From: Antilocapra americana
Lineage: Eukaryota > Chordata > Mammalia > Artiodactyla > Antilocapridae
Direction of reading: 5' to 3'
DNA length: 64,000 nt
NCBI GenBank assembly: GCA_007570785.1
Contig: ML664176.1
Location: 609,296 to 673,295 of the forward strand
The notes under the pieces: model-generated
What the model was told of the DNA's origin: nothing
Seen by the model: the letters and a program-made list of their open reading frames with translations, nothing else
The model's database searches: none
Part shown: in pieces, positions 25,473 to 38,022 of the stretch
Layout of the letters: every line of letters starts with the position of its first letter
Position numbering within the stretch: position 1 is the stretch's first letter
Translations under genes and position numbers: made by a program

Positions 25473-25615
25473 AGGGACTTCCCTGGCAGTCCAGTGGTAA
25501 AGACTCCATGCTTCCACTGTAGGGACCATAGGTTTTAAACATTGGTTGGGGAACTAAGATTCTGCATGCCACATGGCATGGCCAAAAACTAAATAAAAAT
25601 TAAAACTGGAGCAAA
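25473..25615 (+). repeat. Bov-A2 SINE (monomer) with poly-A
   Basis: Forward copy: gggacttccctggcagtcca, gccacatggcatggccaaaa, and a terminal A run. Confidence 0.92.
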
Positions 25616-25804
25616 AAAAAAAATCCATGATGGACAAAAGCAATCAAAATTTGAAAAAGAAGTCATAGTTGAATGATAAGCATAGTTAACACTACTGTAT
25701 GATATGTAGGAAAGTTGATGTGAGAATAAATCCTAAGAGTTTTCATTACAAGGAGAAAAATCTTTCCCTTTCATTTTTTCTTTTTCTTTTTTTATTGTAT
25801 CCGT

Positions 25805-26297
25805 AGTTAACCTTTGAACAATACAAGGGTTAGGGATTGTAAACTCCCATTTAGTCAAAAATCCAAGTTTAACTTTTGACTCTCTGCAACTAAACTACTA
25901 ATAACAAATAGTTTACAAAAGTTTTATATGTTGTATGAGCTGTATACTGTATCCTTACAATAAAATAAGCTAGAGGAAAGAAAATGTTATTAAAAAATCA
26001 CAGGGAGGAGAAAATATACTGACAGTGCTCTATTGTATTTATCAATACCATAAGTTTATGTCCTTTGTTTTCAAGATGAATTGTCTGTCAGTACCTACAT
26101 CCATATTGTCAAATACAATATACGAGATGTTATATGCATTACCAACAGGAGACATCAAATATGAAAAGATAATATTAAAAAGAAATTCATATTTATTTAC
26201 AATTTCTCCCCAGTATTATTTATTGAAAAAAAAAATCTGTGTGTGTTTAAGTCAGTGGACCCATGCAGCTCAAACTCAAGTTGTTCAAGCATCATAT
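25805..26297. mobile_element. Tigger-family (pogo) DNA transposon remnant, MER44/Tigger7-like
   Basis: Left end gttaacctttgaacaataca and right end ctcaagttgttcaagcatc are inverted copies of each other around ttgaacaa. The interior has the family's ataagctagaggaaagaaaa text. About 170 bases (26043-26212) between the two halves do not match what I recall of the short element and may be an insertion. Confidence 0.65.
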
Positions 26298-26621
26298 GTG
26301 TATGAGAAAATAAATGTTAGCTGAAATTATTTTGATAACCATTTCACAAGATATGTAAATCAAACCACCATGCTGAATGCCTTAAACTTCTACAGTAATA
26401 TATGCCAATTATTTCTCAACAAAATTGGGGGGAAAAGTTATGGCAGAGCCCCCAGACTAAAAGAATATGAATGTAAAACTCTGTGTGTGTTTTTTTTAAT
26501 CTTGAGATAAACGTTTCATCATTATCCTCTAAGCAGCCACTGTATCTAATACTGAAGGCAGGAACTGAAGTCGGATGATAAACAGAACTATGTCTCGAAA
26601 GAAAAGTGAAAAAGAAAATGA

Positions 26622-26923
26622 AAGTCACTCAGTCATGTCTGATTCTTTGCGACCGCCTGGACTGTATCCATGGAATTCTCCAGGCCAGAATACTGGAATG
26701 GGTAGCCTTTCCCTTCTCTAGGGTATCTTCCCAACCCAGGGATTGACCCCTGAAATCCCCTATTGCGGGTGGATTCTTTACCAGATGAGCCACCAGGAAA
26801 GCCAAGAATACTGGAGAGGGTGGCCTGTCCCTTCTCCAGGGGATCTTCCCAACTCAGGAATTGAACCGGGATCTCCTGCATTGCAGGCAGATTCTTTAAA
26901 AGCTGAGCTACCAGGGAAGCCAT
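26622..26923 (-). repeat. Bov-tA SINE with duplicated head
   Basis: Reverse Bov-tA whose head module occurs twice: ccaggccagaatactggaat to gccaccaggaaagcc, then agaatactggagagggtgg to gctaccagggaagcc. The same layout is seen at 45078-45411. Confidence 0.92.
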
Positions 26924-27565
26924 ATCGTAAATGAAAGCCTCAACCATAAACACTTGAGCATTTCAACGTGAAGCCTGAAAAGCAGCCTCTCATTTTATTT
27001 CTGGCTTTCTCCTCTGTCTGCATGCTCCATGACCCAGCCCCTCCTCCCTGGCAAGCATGCCCAGCCTACATGACACCCCCTGCTAGTGCTCACCCAGGGC
27101 TGGGGCTACTTTCTGTTCCAAAAGCTCAGAAACATCTTTACTGACAGAGCTAAGCCCTTCTAGGCCTGGACTCAACAGTCTTCTGAAATGCAATATAATT
27201 CAGGACTTGCCCAGTGCTAATGTACTGTTCCTTCATTATTTCCAAAGAACCAGGCCAATATTTTTATAATTAAAAACCTTGGCATAACAAAGCTCTTAAA
27301 AAGTTGGGATGGCATACCTGTCTAACCATACCTTCCACTGTCTAGAGAAAGTAGCCCGCTGATCTTGTCAAATCAGGCTACTACATCTTGTCCCTAGAAT
27401 ACAACCAAGACTTGCCCATTTTTAGGCTCTGGCTGCCTAGTGGATGTATGTTTTGTGGGTCACATCTCCGACTGTAGCCTCACCCTAGTATTACGTTCTT
27501 CATATGCTACAGATGTCTCATCTCCACAAGCAGACTGTGAATTGCATGAAGGAAGGGTTAGGTCA

Positions 27566-27790
27566 TCTTTTTTTGGTTTTGGCTGTGCTGCATCTTTGCT
27601 GTGGCAGGTGGGATTTCCATAGTTTTGCCACTCAGGGGCTTTGCCAGTTGCAGAGCATGGGCTCTTGAGTGCATAGCCTCGGGAGTGGGCTTGGTTGCCC
27701 TGCAGCACGTGGGGCCTTAGTTCCCCAACCGGGGATCAAACCCGAGTCCTCTGCCATGGAAGCGCGGAATCTTGATCACTGAACTGCCAT
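27566..27790 (-). repeat. CHR/Bov-A-type SINE
   Basis: Reverse tRNA-derived SINE: tttggctgtgctgcatcttt, ggttgccctgcagcacgtgg, gatcaaacccgagtcctctg. Confidence 0.85.
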
Positions 27791-28079
27791 GTCTATAGCC
27801 ACACCACCCTGAATGCACCCAATCTCCTCTTCTGCGTCTTTAGATTTCTTATAGCATTTATAAAGCGCCCCAGGGGTGCTCGTATTTTCGTTGTTTTTAT
27901 TGGCAGAGCTACATGTCAAATTACAAATGGTCACAAAATCAAGACTGGACCCACAGATGTCCTGGAAATAGTGTCTGACTATACAGAGCACATTACTCAG
28001 GCGTGCCCAAGAATAACAACCAGAACCAATACTCAGTGAGGGCTTCTCACAACAGCACTCTTACGAATGCATTACCTAA

Positions 28080-28205
28080 ACGTATGCAGCAACAGAGGCA
28101 CAGAGAGGTTGGGTAGCTGCTCAGACTGGTAAACAGAAGAACTCTGACTTGAACCCAGGCAGTCTGGCTCAAGAATCAGAACCTAAGTCTGACACTAGGC
28201 TGTCT
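28080..28205 (-). repeat. MIR SINE
   Basis: Reverse MIR: gaggcacagagaggttggg, then cttgaacccaggcagtctgg. Confidence 0.82.
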
Positions 28206-28507
28206 CTTGGCACACAGCCAAAGGGACTTAGAGTGAGCTGGGAATACTCAGGAAGCAGAAAAAGAACTGCCAAAATATCCACTTGTGCTGTTTACGTATA
28301 ATGCTTACCTGAGCAAGTAGGTGGTGAAGACAGAATCATTTCAGGGACTATATATAGGTTGTATGATTTCTTATGGCTTCAGGTTGTTGTTTTTAAAATG
28401 CAATTTAAAATACATTCACAAAGTGATTTTTTCCAGACAAAGACTGAGTCACTTTTTTTTCTCTTATTAGATATCTTCGTATATCTTATTATATATCTAA
28501 TCAGAAA

Positions 28508-28717
28508 AGTGAAAAGTGAAGTTGCTCAGTCATGTCTGATTCTTTGCGACCCCATGGAATGTAGCCTACTACACTCCTCTCTCTATGGGATTTTCCAGGC
28601 AAGAGTGTTGGAGTGGGTTGCTCTTTCCTTCTCCAGAGGATCTTCCGGACCCAGGGATCAAACCCTGGTCTCTCACAATGTAGGCAGACACTTTACCATC
28701 TGAGCCACCAGGGAAGT
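28508..28717 (-). repeat. Bov-tA SINE with perfect target-site duplication
   Basis: Reverse Bov-tA flanked by the 11-bp duplication ctaatcagaaa at 28497-28507 and 28718-28728. Confidence 0.94.
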
Positions 28718-28894
28718 CTAATCAGAAATTTTCCTTAAGTCTGATGATTCTAACACAGAGATAAATTATTGACAATCTGTCATGATACAACCACCTTCAT
28801 CTGGTTAGAATATGATAAATCATTAACACCACTGGCAAAAGTAGAAATCTCTTGACTTCACCGCTACTAGAGATGAAAATGTTAGTTGTCATGT

Positions 28895-29250
28895 ACATAC
28901 CACCATATATAAAATAGATAACCAAAAAAGATCTGCTGTATAGACTAGGGGATTATATTTGGATGTTGAAAAATCTGCCTGCAATGCGGGGGACTGAAGT
29001 TCAATCCCTGGGTTGGGAAGATCCCCTGGAAAAGGAAATGGCAACCAACTCCAGTATTATTGCCTGAAAATCCCATGGACAAAGGAGCTTGGTGGGCTAC
29101 AGTCCACAGGATTGCAAAGAGTTGGACACAACTGAGTAACTAACACACATATAAGGGAAAATAATCTGGAAAAGATTCTGAATAACTGTGCTGTACACTT
29201 GAAACTTACCATGACATTGTAAATCAACGATACTTCAATTAAAAAAAATG
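28895..29250 (+). mobile_element. Ruminant L1 3' end split by a Bov-tA
   Basis: Forward L1 3' end: ccatatataaaatagataac before, and gctgtacacttgaaacttac, gacattgtaaatcaacgata, poly-A after the SINE. Confidence 0.86.
28965..29150 (+). repeat. Bov-tA SINE nested in L1 (head truncated)
   Basis: Forward copy from aaaaatctgcctgcaatgcg to gttggacacaactgagtaac. Confidence 0.92.
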
Positions 29251-29911
29251 TTAAAGTAGAAACTATGGTGCAGAGCAAATACTACATGCATCAAATATAA
29301 ACACATACCACTGTATAGATCCTAGACTGGGCATAGGCCCAATCTGTTGATAAAATTAAGTTTTAATTGTTTGTTTTTGATATTTCCATTGTATAAAGTC
29401 AACAGTCATGAAAAATAGAACTGCAGATAACCAAAAACACTTTGGCACTGAGGCTACGCAAGATCTGGAATACGACAACAGGGAAATAATAGCTGCCCTT
29501 TGCTTTCTTATCACTTTCATTTTTGTCATAAATAAACAAAGAAAACACACATTGTTTCTGCCTCTGTAAACAGTGGTATTCAGGGCATCAATTCAAATCT
29601 TTTTGCATAGCATGTTGTTAAGCCGGAGTGTTTCCTATGAAGTAGCCCGCGCCTTCTCCTTGGCCCTGCCCTGGATGCAACTCCTAGGTTCTGTATTCAA
29701 TCTACCACATTAAACTATGTGTGGCATTACCGAGAAACCCAGAGAGAGTGAGCAGCTTTGTGAACAGCACAAAGGTATCTGTGGTTAATGCTTGGGACCC
29801 TCTCCACTTAGGAAAACACGTAGGTAATAGGCAATGCACAAAAATCAAGTCTGCTTGGAACTCTTGGTAGAGGGGCACTGCTGGCTGTACACCCTTCATC
29901 AAGAAAGGCCA

Positions 29912-29965
29912 TGCCAAGCAATTATCCTCCAATTAAAAACAGGAAAAAAAAAAGAGAAAAAGAGG
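29912..29965 (+). mobile_element. Very short L1 3' tail insertion
   Basis: aagcaattatcctccaatt followed by an A-rich tail is the terminal text of ruminant L1; only about 50 bases are present. Confidence 0.6.
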
Positions 29966-30319
29966 CTATGCCATCCCCTACAAGGGACAAGAAGATGCAA
30001 ACACAGAGTGGGTGAGGATGACGTGTGACAACCGTCCAGTCACGTCAGCCAAATTAACCTCAAAAATCGATGAAATGGCAGCTCTCACAGCCAGATCCCT
30101 CTCTTCCTTACAGCTTGGGCGTAACATAGGCCAGGCAGCTGATTTCATTTGTTTTAATTTTAACTCAGTAATTAATTTGGAGGGAGGGCAAATTGAGGAA
30201 AGAATTTATTTTCCTTGCTCATACAGAACCTTGAGGTCTTGAGGGTTACCAGAGAGATGAATGATTCAGTTTCCTTTGAGTAGAAAGTCCTCTATTTCTA
30301 AGGATGAGTGAATTAAAAA

Positions 30320-30335
30320 AAAAAAAAAAAGTATG
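30320..30335. repeat. poly-A tract
   Basis: About 16 consecutive A residues. Confidence 0.9.
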
Positions 30336-30889
30336 TAGTCAGTGTGCGGAAATCTCAAGCTTCCCCAAGATGAGATCAATATGAAGCATTTGTACATTTA
30401 CAAAGTGGTAAATGTTATAATGAATGATTAACAGTAAAACAAAGATATAAGGATGCTATGAGGGAAATTTCTCTTAAGTCTCTCAGTAGTTATTTGTGTG
30501 TGAAGGTGGTTTTGCATTTTATGACATTGTATTTTCTACTTTCACTAAAGGAAAGCTAACCAAATATGTGGATTTTATTTTTTTGCGTCAGCCTCCAAAC
30601 GCTTTAGGGCTAATCCAGACCTGGTTCAGTAGCAAGCAACTGCCTCAGAGGCCTCCTGCGTGTCTAAATAGCTTCTCTCCTGTTTATTTTGCACTGTTTT
30701 ATCCTGTAAGCTGTCTCAAGGCCCTTCCAAGATAAGCCGGGGGATTTAAATCTTAATAAATTGAAATTTGAATAACAGAGGCAATCTAGGTTCAGGGGTC
30801 TTGAATGATTAGGAAAAACATCTCTATTTTCCATTCCCACATTATACATGTGCTGTCCATGCTGCTCTGTGATCAGCATCGGTAATGAT

Positions 30890-31105
30890 TAAAATAGTAA
30901 CAACAGCAAGAAGACTATTAGATTTAAATAGCACTTTTCAGCTTATAAGGACTTTTATTTAGTTTTATTTCTATTCTTGGAATAGTTCTAAAACACAGGA
31001 AGAATGTCACTTTATGGATGAAGAGACAGAGTCACTAAAAGATGAAGATGTGCCTAAAACAGTAGGAACAAGTGGCGGCCCTGGGACCAGAACTCAGTTC
31101 TTCCC
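30890..31105 (-). repeat. MIR remnant
   Basis: Reverse MIR: agcacttttcagcttataag, then ctttatggatgaagagacag, then gggaccagaactcag. Confidence 0.65.
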
Positions 31106-31365
31106 AAAAACCTTGCCACGGTTTGACCAGATGTGTCAACATCTGTGTGCCAACAATAAGATTTTCAATCGCATTCCCATTAAACTTCTTGGAAACACCT
31201 TCTTACAAAGCTTATAACAGGGACATTATGGAAGTCTAGAGTCATCTCTTTCTTGAAGAAGATAACCAGCGAGATATCAATGCGGGGATTGGAAGTGACT
31301 AATGAGCCACACTCAAACACTTCTCTCCAGCTTCCTATTATTTTGATGGGAGGCATTTTATATAC

Positions 31366-31390
31366 GTGTGCGTGTGTGTGTGTGTGTATA
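31366..31390. repeat. (TG)n microsatellite
   Basis: Short gtgcgtgtgtgtgtgtgtgt run. Confidence 0.93.
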
Positions 31391-31582
31391 CACACTTATA
31401 TCTATATATAAAACTTCCTTCATTGTAATGAACACCCCAATGCTCATTTTGTTCTGTTGTTTCTCATCACTCAAAATGCCAAGGAGTTGAATTTTTAGGC
31501 ATCACAGAAGTAAAAAATAAAAGTCACAAAGATACCCCCGCCCTGAACATTAATAGAAACAACAACAATTAAAAAGGCTTAC

Positions 31583-31668
31583 CTTGCAGCCTTCACATGT
31601 AATGACACCGTAATGGATTCCTGATGATTTGTCTCCACAGATCTTGCATGGAATAATTTCAATTTGAG
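31583..31668 (-). CDS. RORA: RORA internal coding exon, first zinc finger of DNA-binding domain
   Basis: This 86-bp exon begins with CT, completing a split codon (the alanine of AQIE in RORA), then codes for [20 protein letters not shown] and VITCEGCK. The four cysteines of finger I are at the expected C-x2-C-x13-C-x2-C spacing, and the P-box CEGCK lies at the extreme 3' end, so the recognition helix is split by the next intron. The acceptor is TTGCAG, the donor GTAAGC. All RORA isoforms share this exon; the isoform-specific N-terminal exons must lie above 64000 because none is recognisable between here and the window end. Confidence 0.97.
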
Positions 31669-33612
31669 CTGCAACAGAAGCACGCAACCAGTTAATTACA
31701 TTTTCTTTTAAACACCTTATAAAAGCGTTCCCTGATCAGCATTTGTATCGTGAAAACTAATAACCTGCTAAACATTATACTGCATTAACTATTCATTGCT
31801 GAACTGTGAGGGTCCCCCTAGAGCCCTGGACTAAATTATGGCTGCTCGTTATATAATAGCTTTCGGGTTATTAAAATGGGTCATTTGAGAAGGTGTTTAA
31901 GAACCCACAAGAAGACTGGAATCAGCATTTCAAAGCCTTCAAGAACTGGAGAGTTCACAGTTTAGGCCTCAGAGCAAAGCAGATACTAAAATGTTTCCTC
32001 CGATCTCATTTTCCATCATTATTTTTAAAAGGTCATAAATCTGTGTTGGCTACAGCATTGTAGCTTGGCAGGTGAAGAAAAATAGACTCCAAAAAGTTAA
32101 GACTACTTAGGAAAACGATTCAATTCAAGATATTAATAAGTTACATATGTTGGTAAGAATTCCTTACTCATCTTTTTTTAATTAATGGACTTGCCATGTG
32201 TTAAAAATTAGTCCACTTGTGTATGATCAAAACCTTTCAACCATAAAGTTAATATCCTATCGGAATTTAATAGCAATGAATCTGGACAAATAGAATATGT
32301 AGCTTCTGAGTTGGTTACGCGAAAAATTGATTTTCTGGTACAGCATGCATGTGTTGCTATCTGATTACTTAAAGATGTCTCATACTGGAAGAATAACCAA
32401 ATAATTAATATATATTACACCAAAGTTCCCAAATATGATAAAGCACATTTCTAAGCAAATATATTTTATCTTGAGCAGAGTTGGAAAGAGCATAATTAAG
32501 GATTAAAAAATAACCTAAGGAATAGAATAATTAGGCAAAACAAAGTATTTGGACTACCTCTTAAACATAATTTATATGTGAAATAAAGAATCAACACTAG
32601 GCTAAATATACAGGATGGTAACATTCACCGGTTTACCTGAAACACACCATTACACTAAATTTATTTCCATTGTTTTCACTCCTGGCTATGTTAGATTATC
32701 TACTAAGTCACACACATAAACACAAATTGCAAGTGTCCAAGTGTATTTCATTTTCATGAAGACCCTAGCCAGTGCCATGCCTCACACAAAGCAATGACTG
32801 GTCTATGCCATGTACTAATATTGCATGATGTAACTAACACACGTACACAGAGTCCAGTGCCATATTGAACCCAGTTTCTTTGAATGTCATATCACGTCAC
32901 ATCCGGGGATAATTTCCACAACCACTTACTCTAGATCTGATGTAATGTTATACTCGATACTTTGAAAGAGCACACATTACTGGACTTAACTTCATTATAC
33001 ATGATGTATTCCCGTTAACTTCCTTCCAAGGGGACTACAAGTACTGCAGGGTCTTTTAGTGAGTCCTTTTCCTATCAGTCACTTTTAGTGTTGACATACT
33101 GAGTTTCATTGTCCAGAGTTAGAGGCTGTTCAAAATCTCACATCCAATAAAAGTGCCATAATCCCAAAGCCTTCTAATACCCCAATAACCATACACTAGT
33201 ATGTCTGTTTGGAGTTATGCAGATTAATATGTTATAAGATCACACTCAACAAAAAGATCATCTTTAAGTTGGCCTCCTCATCTTGGAGACTAGCTTGATT
33301 TCTTCAAAGTGAATTCTCTGTGAAATCTAAACTCTAGTAATGTTACACACTTATGGCTCCTCCAATATTTTTAATATATGCAGAGGCAAAGTTTAATGCC
33401 ACAGATTGTTTGCAACTCTAGAGAGAGATGGTTTTGCCCAGTATTATTTTAGAGACAAAAGCCAAGTGGTAGTAGAAAAAGCCAGAAAGGTGGTATCATC
33501 TGAAAGTTATTGCCTGGATTCTCCCATATGAATGACCTAGTCTGTAATGAGAACCAGCCTCCCTCATCCCAAACCCTCAGGAAGAGAATAAACAGACAAC
33601 ACAAAGTACTTG

Positions 33613-33821
33613 AAAGTGTTCATTATTCAGTCGTGTCTGACTCTTTGCGACCCCATGCACTGTAATCCACCAGGCTCCTCTGTCCATGGTATTCTCCAGG
33701 CAAGAATACTGGAGTGGGCTGCTATTTCCTCCTCCAGGGGATCTTCCGGACCCAGGGACAGACCCTGGCTCTCCTGCATTGCAGACAAATTATTTACCAT
33801 CTGAGCCACCAGGGAAACCCC
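33613..33821 (-). repeat. Bov-tA SINE
   Basis: Reverse copy: ttcagtcgtgtctgactctt to gagccaccagggaaacccc. Confidence 0.94.
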
Positions 33822-33995
33822 ATCTATTAAGTTTAACTGATTAAGAAATAAGGAAGACAGACACTGAACTGCTTCTGCTTATACCTCACCTCAAACTGTA
33901 TTAAGAAAAATTAGACAAATCTTGTTAGGCCCTATAGTTTAAGTTAGCATCAAAGTGAAAAGCCATACTAGCACTAAACTCAGGCCTTTCGAGAG

Positions 33996-34313
33996 TTATT
34001 TTATTTTTTAAAAAAATAATTGTTTATTTATCTACCTTTGACTGCACTGTGCCTTCATGGCTTTGTGCTGGCTTTCTCTAGTAATGGGTCTTCATTGCTG
34101 TGAGCTGCATTGTGGTGAGAGGGGGCTGTTTTTCATTGTGGTGTGTGGGCTTTCCATTGTGATAGTTTCTTCTGTTGAAGAGCATGGGCTCAGTAGTTGT
34201 GGCACATGGGCTTAGCTGCCTGGAGTCATGTGGGATCTTCCCGTGCCAGGGATTGAACCCATATCCCTTGCATTGGCAAGGGAATTCTTAACCATTGACC
34301 ACCAAGGAAGCCT
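33996..34313 (-). repeat. CHR/Bov-A-type tRNA SINE
   Basis: Reverse long SINE like the copy at 22234-22560: ggctcagtagttgtggcaca, gggattgaacccatatccct, ending accaccaaggaagcc. Confidence 0.85.
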
Positions 34314-35559
34314 AAGGGTTACTTTCATTTCATCTTAGCAATGGGGAGATCAAGTATACCTATTTAGTCCTTTATAAGATAGAAAAAGCACTAGTCAGGC
34401 CAGATAGGGAACACTGAGTAGAACTCTATGTATCTGGATCAAATGGAAAATGGTGTACAGTTGTTCACTGCCTGGACTTCTAGTGGATGATCCAAGAGAA
34501 GTGCCATGATGATGTTTAAGGCAGTGACCATAATGCCTACTAATCCTGGAATCTTGAAAGTGGTCTGGAAGCCTGGCAGGGAAGGGTCTGCTCATGATGG
34601 GGGTGCCCCTGGGATTGACACCTCAACCCAGAACTTCTACCCATGGAATGGCTCTCCACCAAACTGGGAAGAGGTTGGGAGTGGGGGTGGGAAAGTCACC
34701 GTGGTATAAATCCAGAGTTTGGTGCTACTCCCACGAAGGACCATTGGCCTGAGTCAGGCTCCCAAACTCTTGCTCTTGTCTTGCTGTAGCTCTTGGGGTC
34801 TTGCAGATCTGGAGGACACTCTAGCTGAGGCATATTTTACAAGACTTCATGGAAGCCAAGATGCTTCCTATGAATGGACTCACTGTAGATTGACCTGCAT
34901 TGTCAAGCGAGGGGCAAACTGCCTAGACCTTTGGCCCCTGCACTATGTTTGTGCTTGGCTCCGGTGGGAAGTGTTGGCCAAAGATTCCAGATTAGAACAA
35001 GCTTCCCTAGGAATCTTGTGGTGAGGTGATGGGAGGGTTCGCCAAAGCCAGGTTCTGATATTTTAATTCATCGAGTTGAACTATTCTTCCAGCCTGCCTC
35101 TTTGGGTGGCTCTCTTAGCTCAGAAGACAATTTCAACTGCAAGTGCTCTTTAGGAAATGACTAAAATCCACTTGCCCCAAAAAGCAAATTCTCTGAAAGT
35201 GATCTGATCACATGTGTTGATCTTTCCAGAAAGCAAACATTTGCAGATCAGAACAGGGCACTTACTCAATCTTCCATTCAATCCAACAATGCACAAAAAA
35301 CCACCTCCTTCTACCTTTTTTAGTCAAGGCACAGAATTCAGACATATCAAAGAGGAAAAAAAAACAGTCGATGCCTCACAAATTTTTCAAAAGGAAAGCA
35401 GTTCAGCTTCACAAATTGGCGTTTTCAGACCAATAAGAGGGAACAGGACAAAAAAAATCTCCTTGCCCTTTACTTTCCATCCCTCAGGCTTTTCCATTTT
35501 CCAACAGGCAGTGTTGTGTCTTTTCAAAATAATCTTCTTGTAACAAAAATTATGAGTCT

Positions 35560-36120
35560 TGGCCCATATATATACTGCACATATTAACTCAGCCAGTATT
35601 TCAAAGGATGAAATCTGTCAGACACCACTACTGTCACAAGTATATTGATTAAATTAGTCCACATCCATATTCATTGCAGCAAAGAGAGTTTATTGTGTTG
35701 CGCGGAATAGCTGAAGCAAGACGCACACATATAATCATGAATTGGCTTAACAATGAACAATCTTGCCATGAAAAATTCTAATTTGCCCACATTTTCAGCT
35801 CTATTGCCTAAATAATTTGCTCTTTCATGCACCCTAAATAATTCAAGCAGCTCTCCACACCTGCACAGGCAAATTTCTGCAGTTTTCAAGGAGCTAACAA
35901 CAAGTGGCAATGGGGCGTCAGGAAATTCTGGAATGCAGGTGTGCTAATTAGCCAAGTGGTCCTTAGGCTGGGCCATCATTTAGCACTGCACCTCTGAAAA
36001 AAGTTTGCTTTCTACTTTTCATTATAGAAGATAACAAGACACTGGTGTTCTCAACACCTGACTTGTTTCTCAGACTTATTTCTAGTGTTATCTATCTAGT
36101 CCAGAGAAAAATGCCCATTC
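35560..36120. other. Unique intronic block, candidate conserved non-coding element
   Basis: Repeat-free, AT-rich, with TAATT/AATTA motifs (gtgctaattagcc), an E-box cacctg and several octamer-like stretches. No coding signal. Listed because its texture differs from the decayed repeats around it; conservation is not testable here. Confidence 0.25.
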
Positions 36121-36229
36121 TCCCCAAGAATTAAAACATACAAAAAATTTTTTTAAAATGTAATTGCACAAGAGTTGTACCCATCACTTCAGTCTGTGGG
36201 TGAAGAGTGATCTCTCAACAATAATCTAG

Positions 36230-36435
36230 ATGGATAGATAGTAATCAATAATATCTACAAATGTTCAGGCTTATGACAATGTCAGGCATTATCTAATCTG
36301 CTGTTCTAACAACCCTGCAAGGTAGGTGGTATCATTATGATCAGCATCTGTATTTTTTTAGATGACAAAACTGAAGTTCAGAGAGGCTAGATAACTTGGC
36401 TAATGTCAGAAAACTAGGAAGAGGTAAGGCTGGAA
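36230..36435 (-). repeat. MIR SINE
   Basis: Reverse MIR: tctaacaaccctgcaaggta, then actgaagttcagagaggct. Confidence 0.8.
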
Positions 36436-36475
36436 GGCGGACACATTTTGTCTTTTTCTCTAGCTCAAAGTCTTG

Positions 36476-36512
36476 CACCCCCCCCACCCCCCTGCCCCCG
36501 GTCCTGCCCCTT
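36476..36512. repeat. C-rich tract (G-rich on the RORA sense strand)
   Basis: cacccccccccacccccc, then ctgcccccgg and tgcccc give four or more C runs of three or longer. Confidence 0.85.
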
Positions 36513-36774
36513 CCTCATACTGCGCAGCCAAGGTGCCTGTTTCCAATACCTTCAAACATCAGGCCAAACTGCTCCTGGTAAGAAACCATTAACTGAGGCT
36601 CAAAAGAGATCCCATAGGTAATCTAGTTAAACTTAATACTACTGAGAACTGATGTCAAGATGTCTTTCTAGTTTATAACTGGAAATAATCATCAACCTTC
36701 TGAGACCATTCTTCTCAATTTTATAAAGCACCAAGTAGAGTTTTTGGACCTCAGCGTGACCAATACCAATGCTG

Positions 36775-36975
36775 AACACTTCTTAAGACCAGGAAAGTTA
36801 CTTCACCTACCTCTTGGTCTCAGTTTCCTATTCAAAGAGTCAGTGATATAATGTCTAAATGACATAGCACATACGACCATTTCATATATGTATTCCATAT
36901 ATATGCACACCACACAAGTCTTAGAAAGAGCTGGCACTCAAAACACAGTTATTATTATTGTTATTGTTGATAAGA
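36775..36975 (+). repeat. MIR remnant
   Basis: Forward MIR: agttacttcacctacctct, ggtctcagtttcctattc, then ggcactcaaaacacagtta. Confidence 0.65.
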
Positions 36976-37981
36976 AATCCTGCCTTATAGCGAAATGAAA
37001 TTCTTTTCTGCAGACTTTAAGCTCTTTCCAAAGTGAGGATAGAGAAAAGCAGCTTATCCTCCAAATAATATGCCAGGCAGTTCATACCAGCCACCACAGC
37101 AACCCTTTACAAAGCTGGCACCTAACTGTTCGGCACAACACAGCAGCATGCTGCAGTCAGTGTGGGGTGTGCCACAAGGCATTCATTGCTAATAATTGCC
37201 AAAAAAAAATAAAGATTTTAATGGCTATATAAAAAATAAACTAATACAGACCTAAGCTTATCCTAATACTATCTTTCGCTCTAGCTCACTGCTCACTTGC
37301 ATAACCATATACTTTCTTGAACTGGGCTGAACAGGACGGGATTACTGCTGACTTGCCAGGAAATGGGCAAACCTTGGGTACACCCATGACAGTATGTCAC
37401 ATACATGAATGCCAAGCAATTGTGTGTGTCTTGCAAAAACTGTCAAGAACTGCTGCTTTAAAAAAAGTATTTTTACACCAATCTGTTGGCAGTGTTTTTC
37501 CTGGAAGGCTGAGAATATGGAGGACTTTTCACCTGCTATGTTACATATTCCTCTAATGTTTGAATTTTTTTTTTCTACTACCAACATGCATTACTTTTGT
37601 AAGCAGAAAAACCAATAAAGATTAAAAAGAAAAACCCTAAGGCATTTGATTTTATTTTCAGCAAAAATGGCTTGAGTCCTTTATGGATTAGTCACTTTAT
37701 TTTATCCCCTGTTTAAAACTGCTGGGGTATTAAAGGCTTCAGCAGCTGCCTGGATGGCAGGCTTGCTTGCATGTCAAAGCTGGCTGTGGGGGGGAACAGG
37801 GAGTCTTCACCTGGTTCCCTGGCGTGATTTTGGTGACTCCTGACTTCTACAGTTTTGTGGCTCCTCTGGTCTGGCTTCACTGGTTTCAGGGTCTCCAAAG
37901 ACTCTGTCTGATGGTGCCCGGCTGAGGGGGCAGAAGTACGGGCTGAAATTCATCTATCTGCTTGTGAGCCTTGCCACAGAG

Positions 37982-38022
37982 TGGCTGGAGTAGCCTGGAG
38001 TAGCCTGGAGTAAGGTAGCCTT
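37982..38022. repeat. Short tandem repeat of an 11-base unit
   Basis: The unit tggagtagcc recurs back to back about three times, then a diverged copy ends aaggtagcc. Confidence 0.85.
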
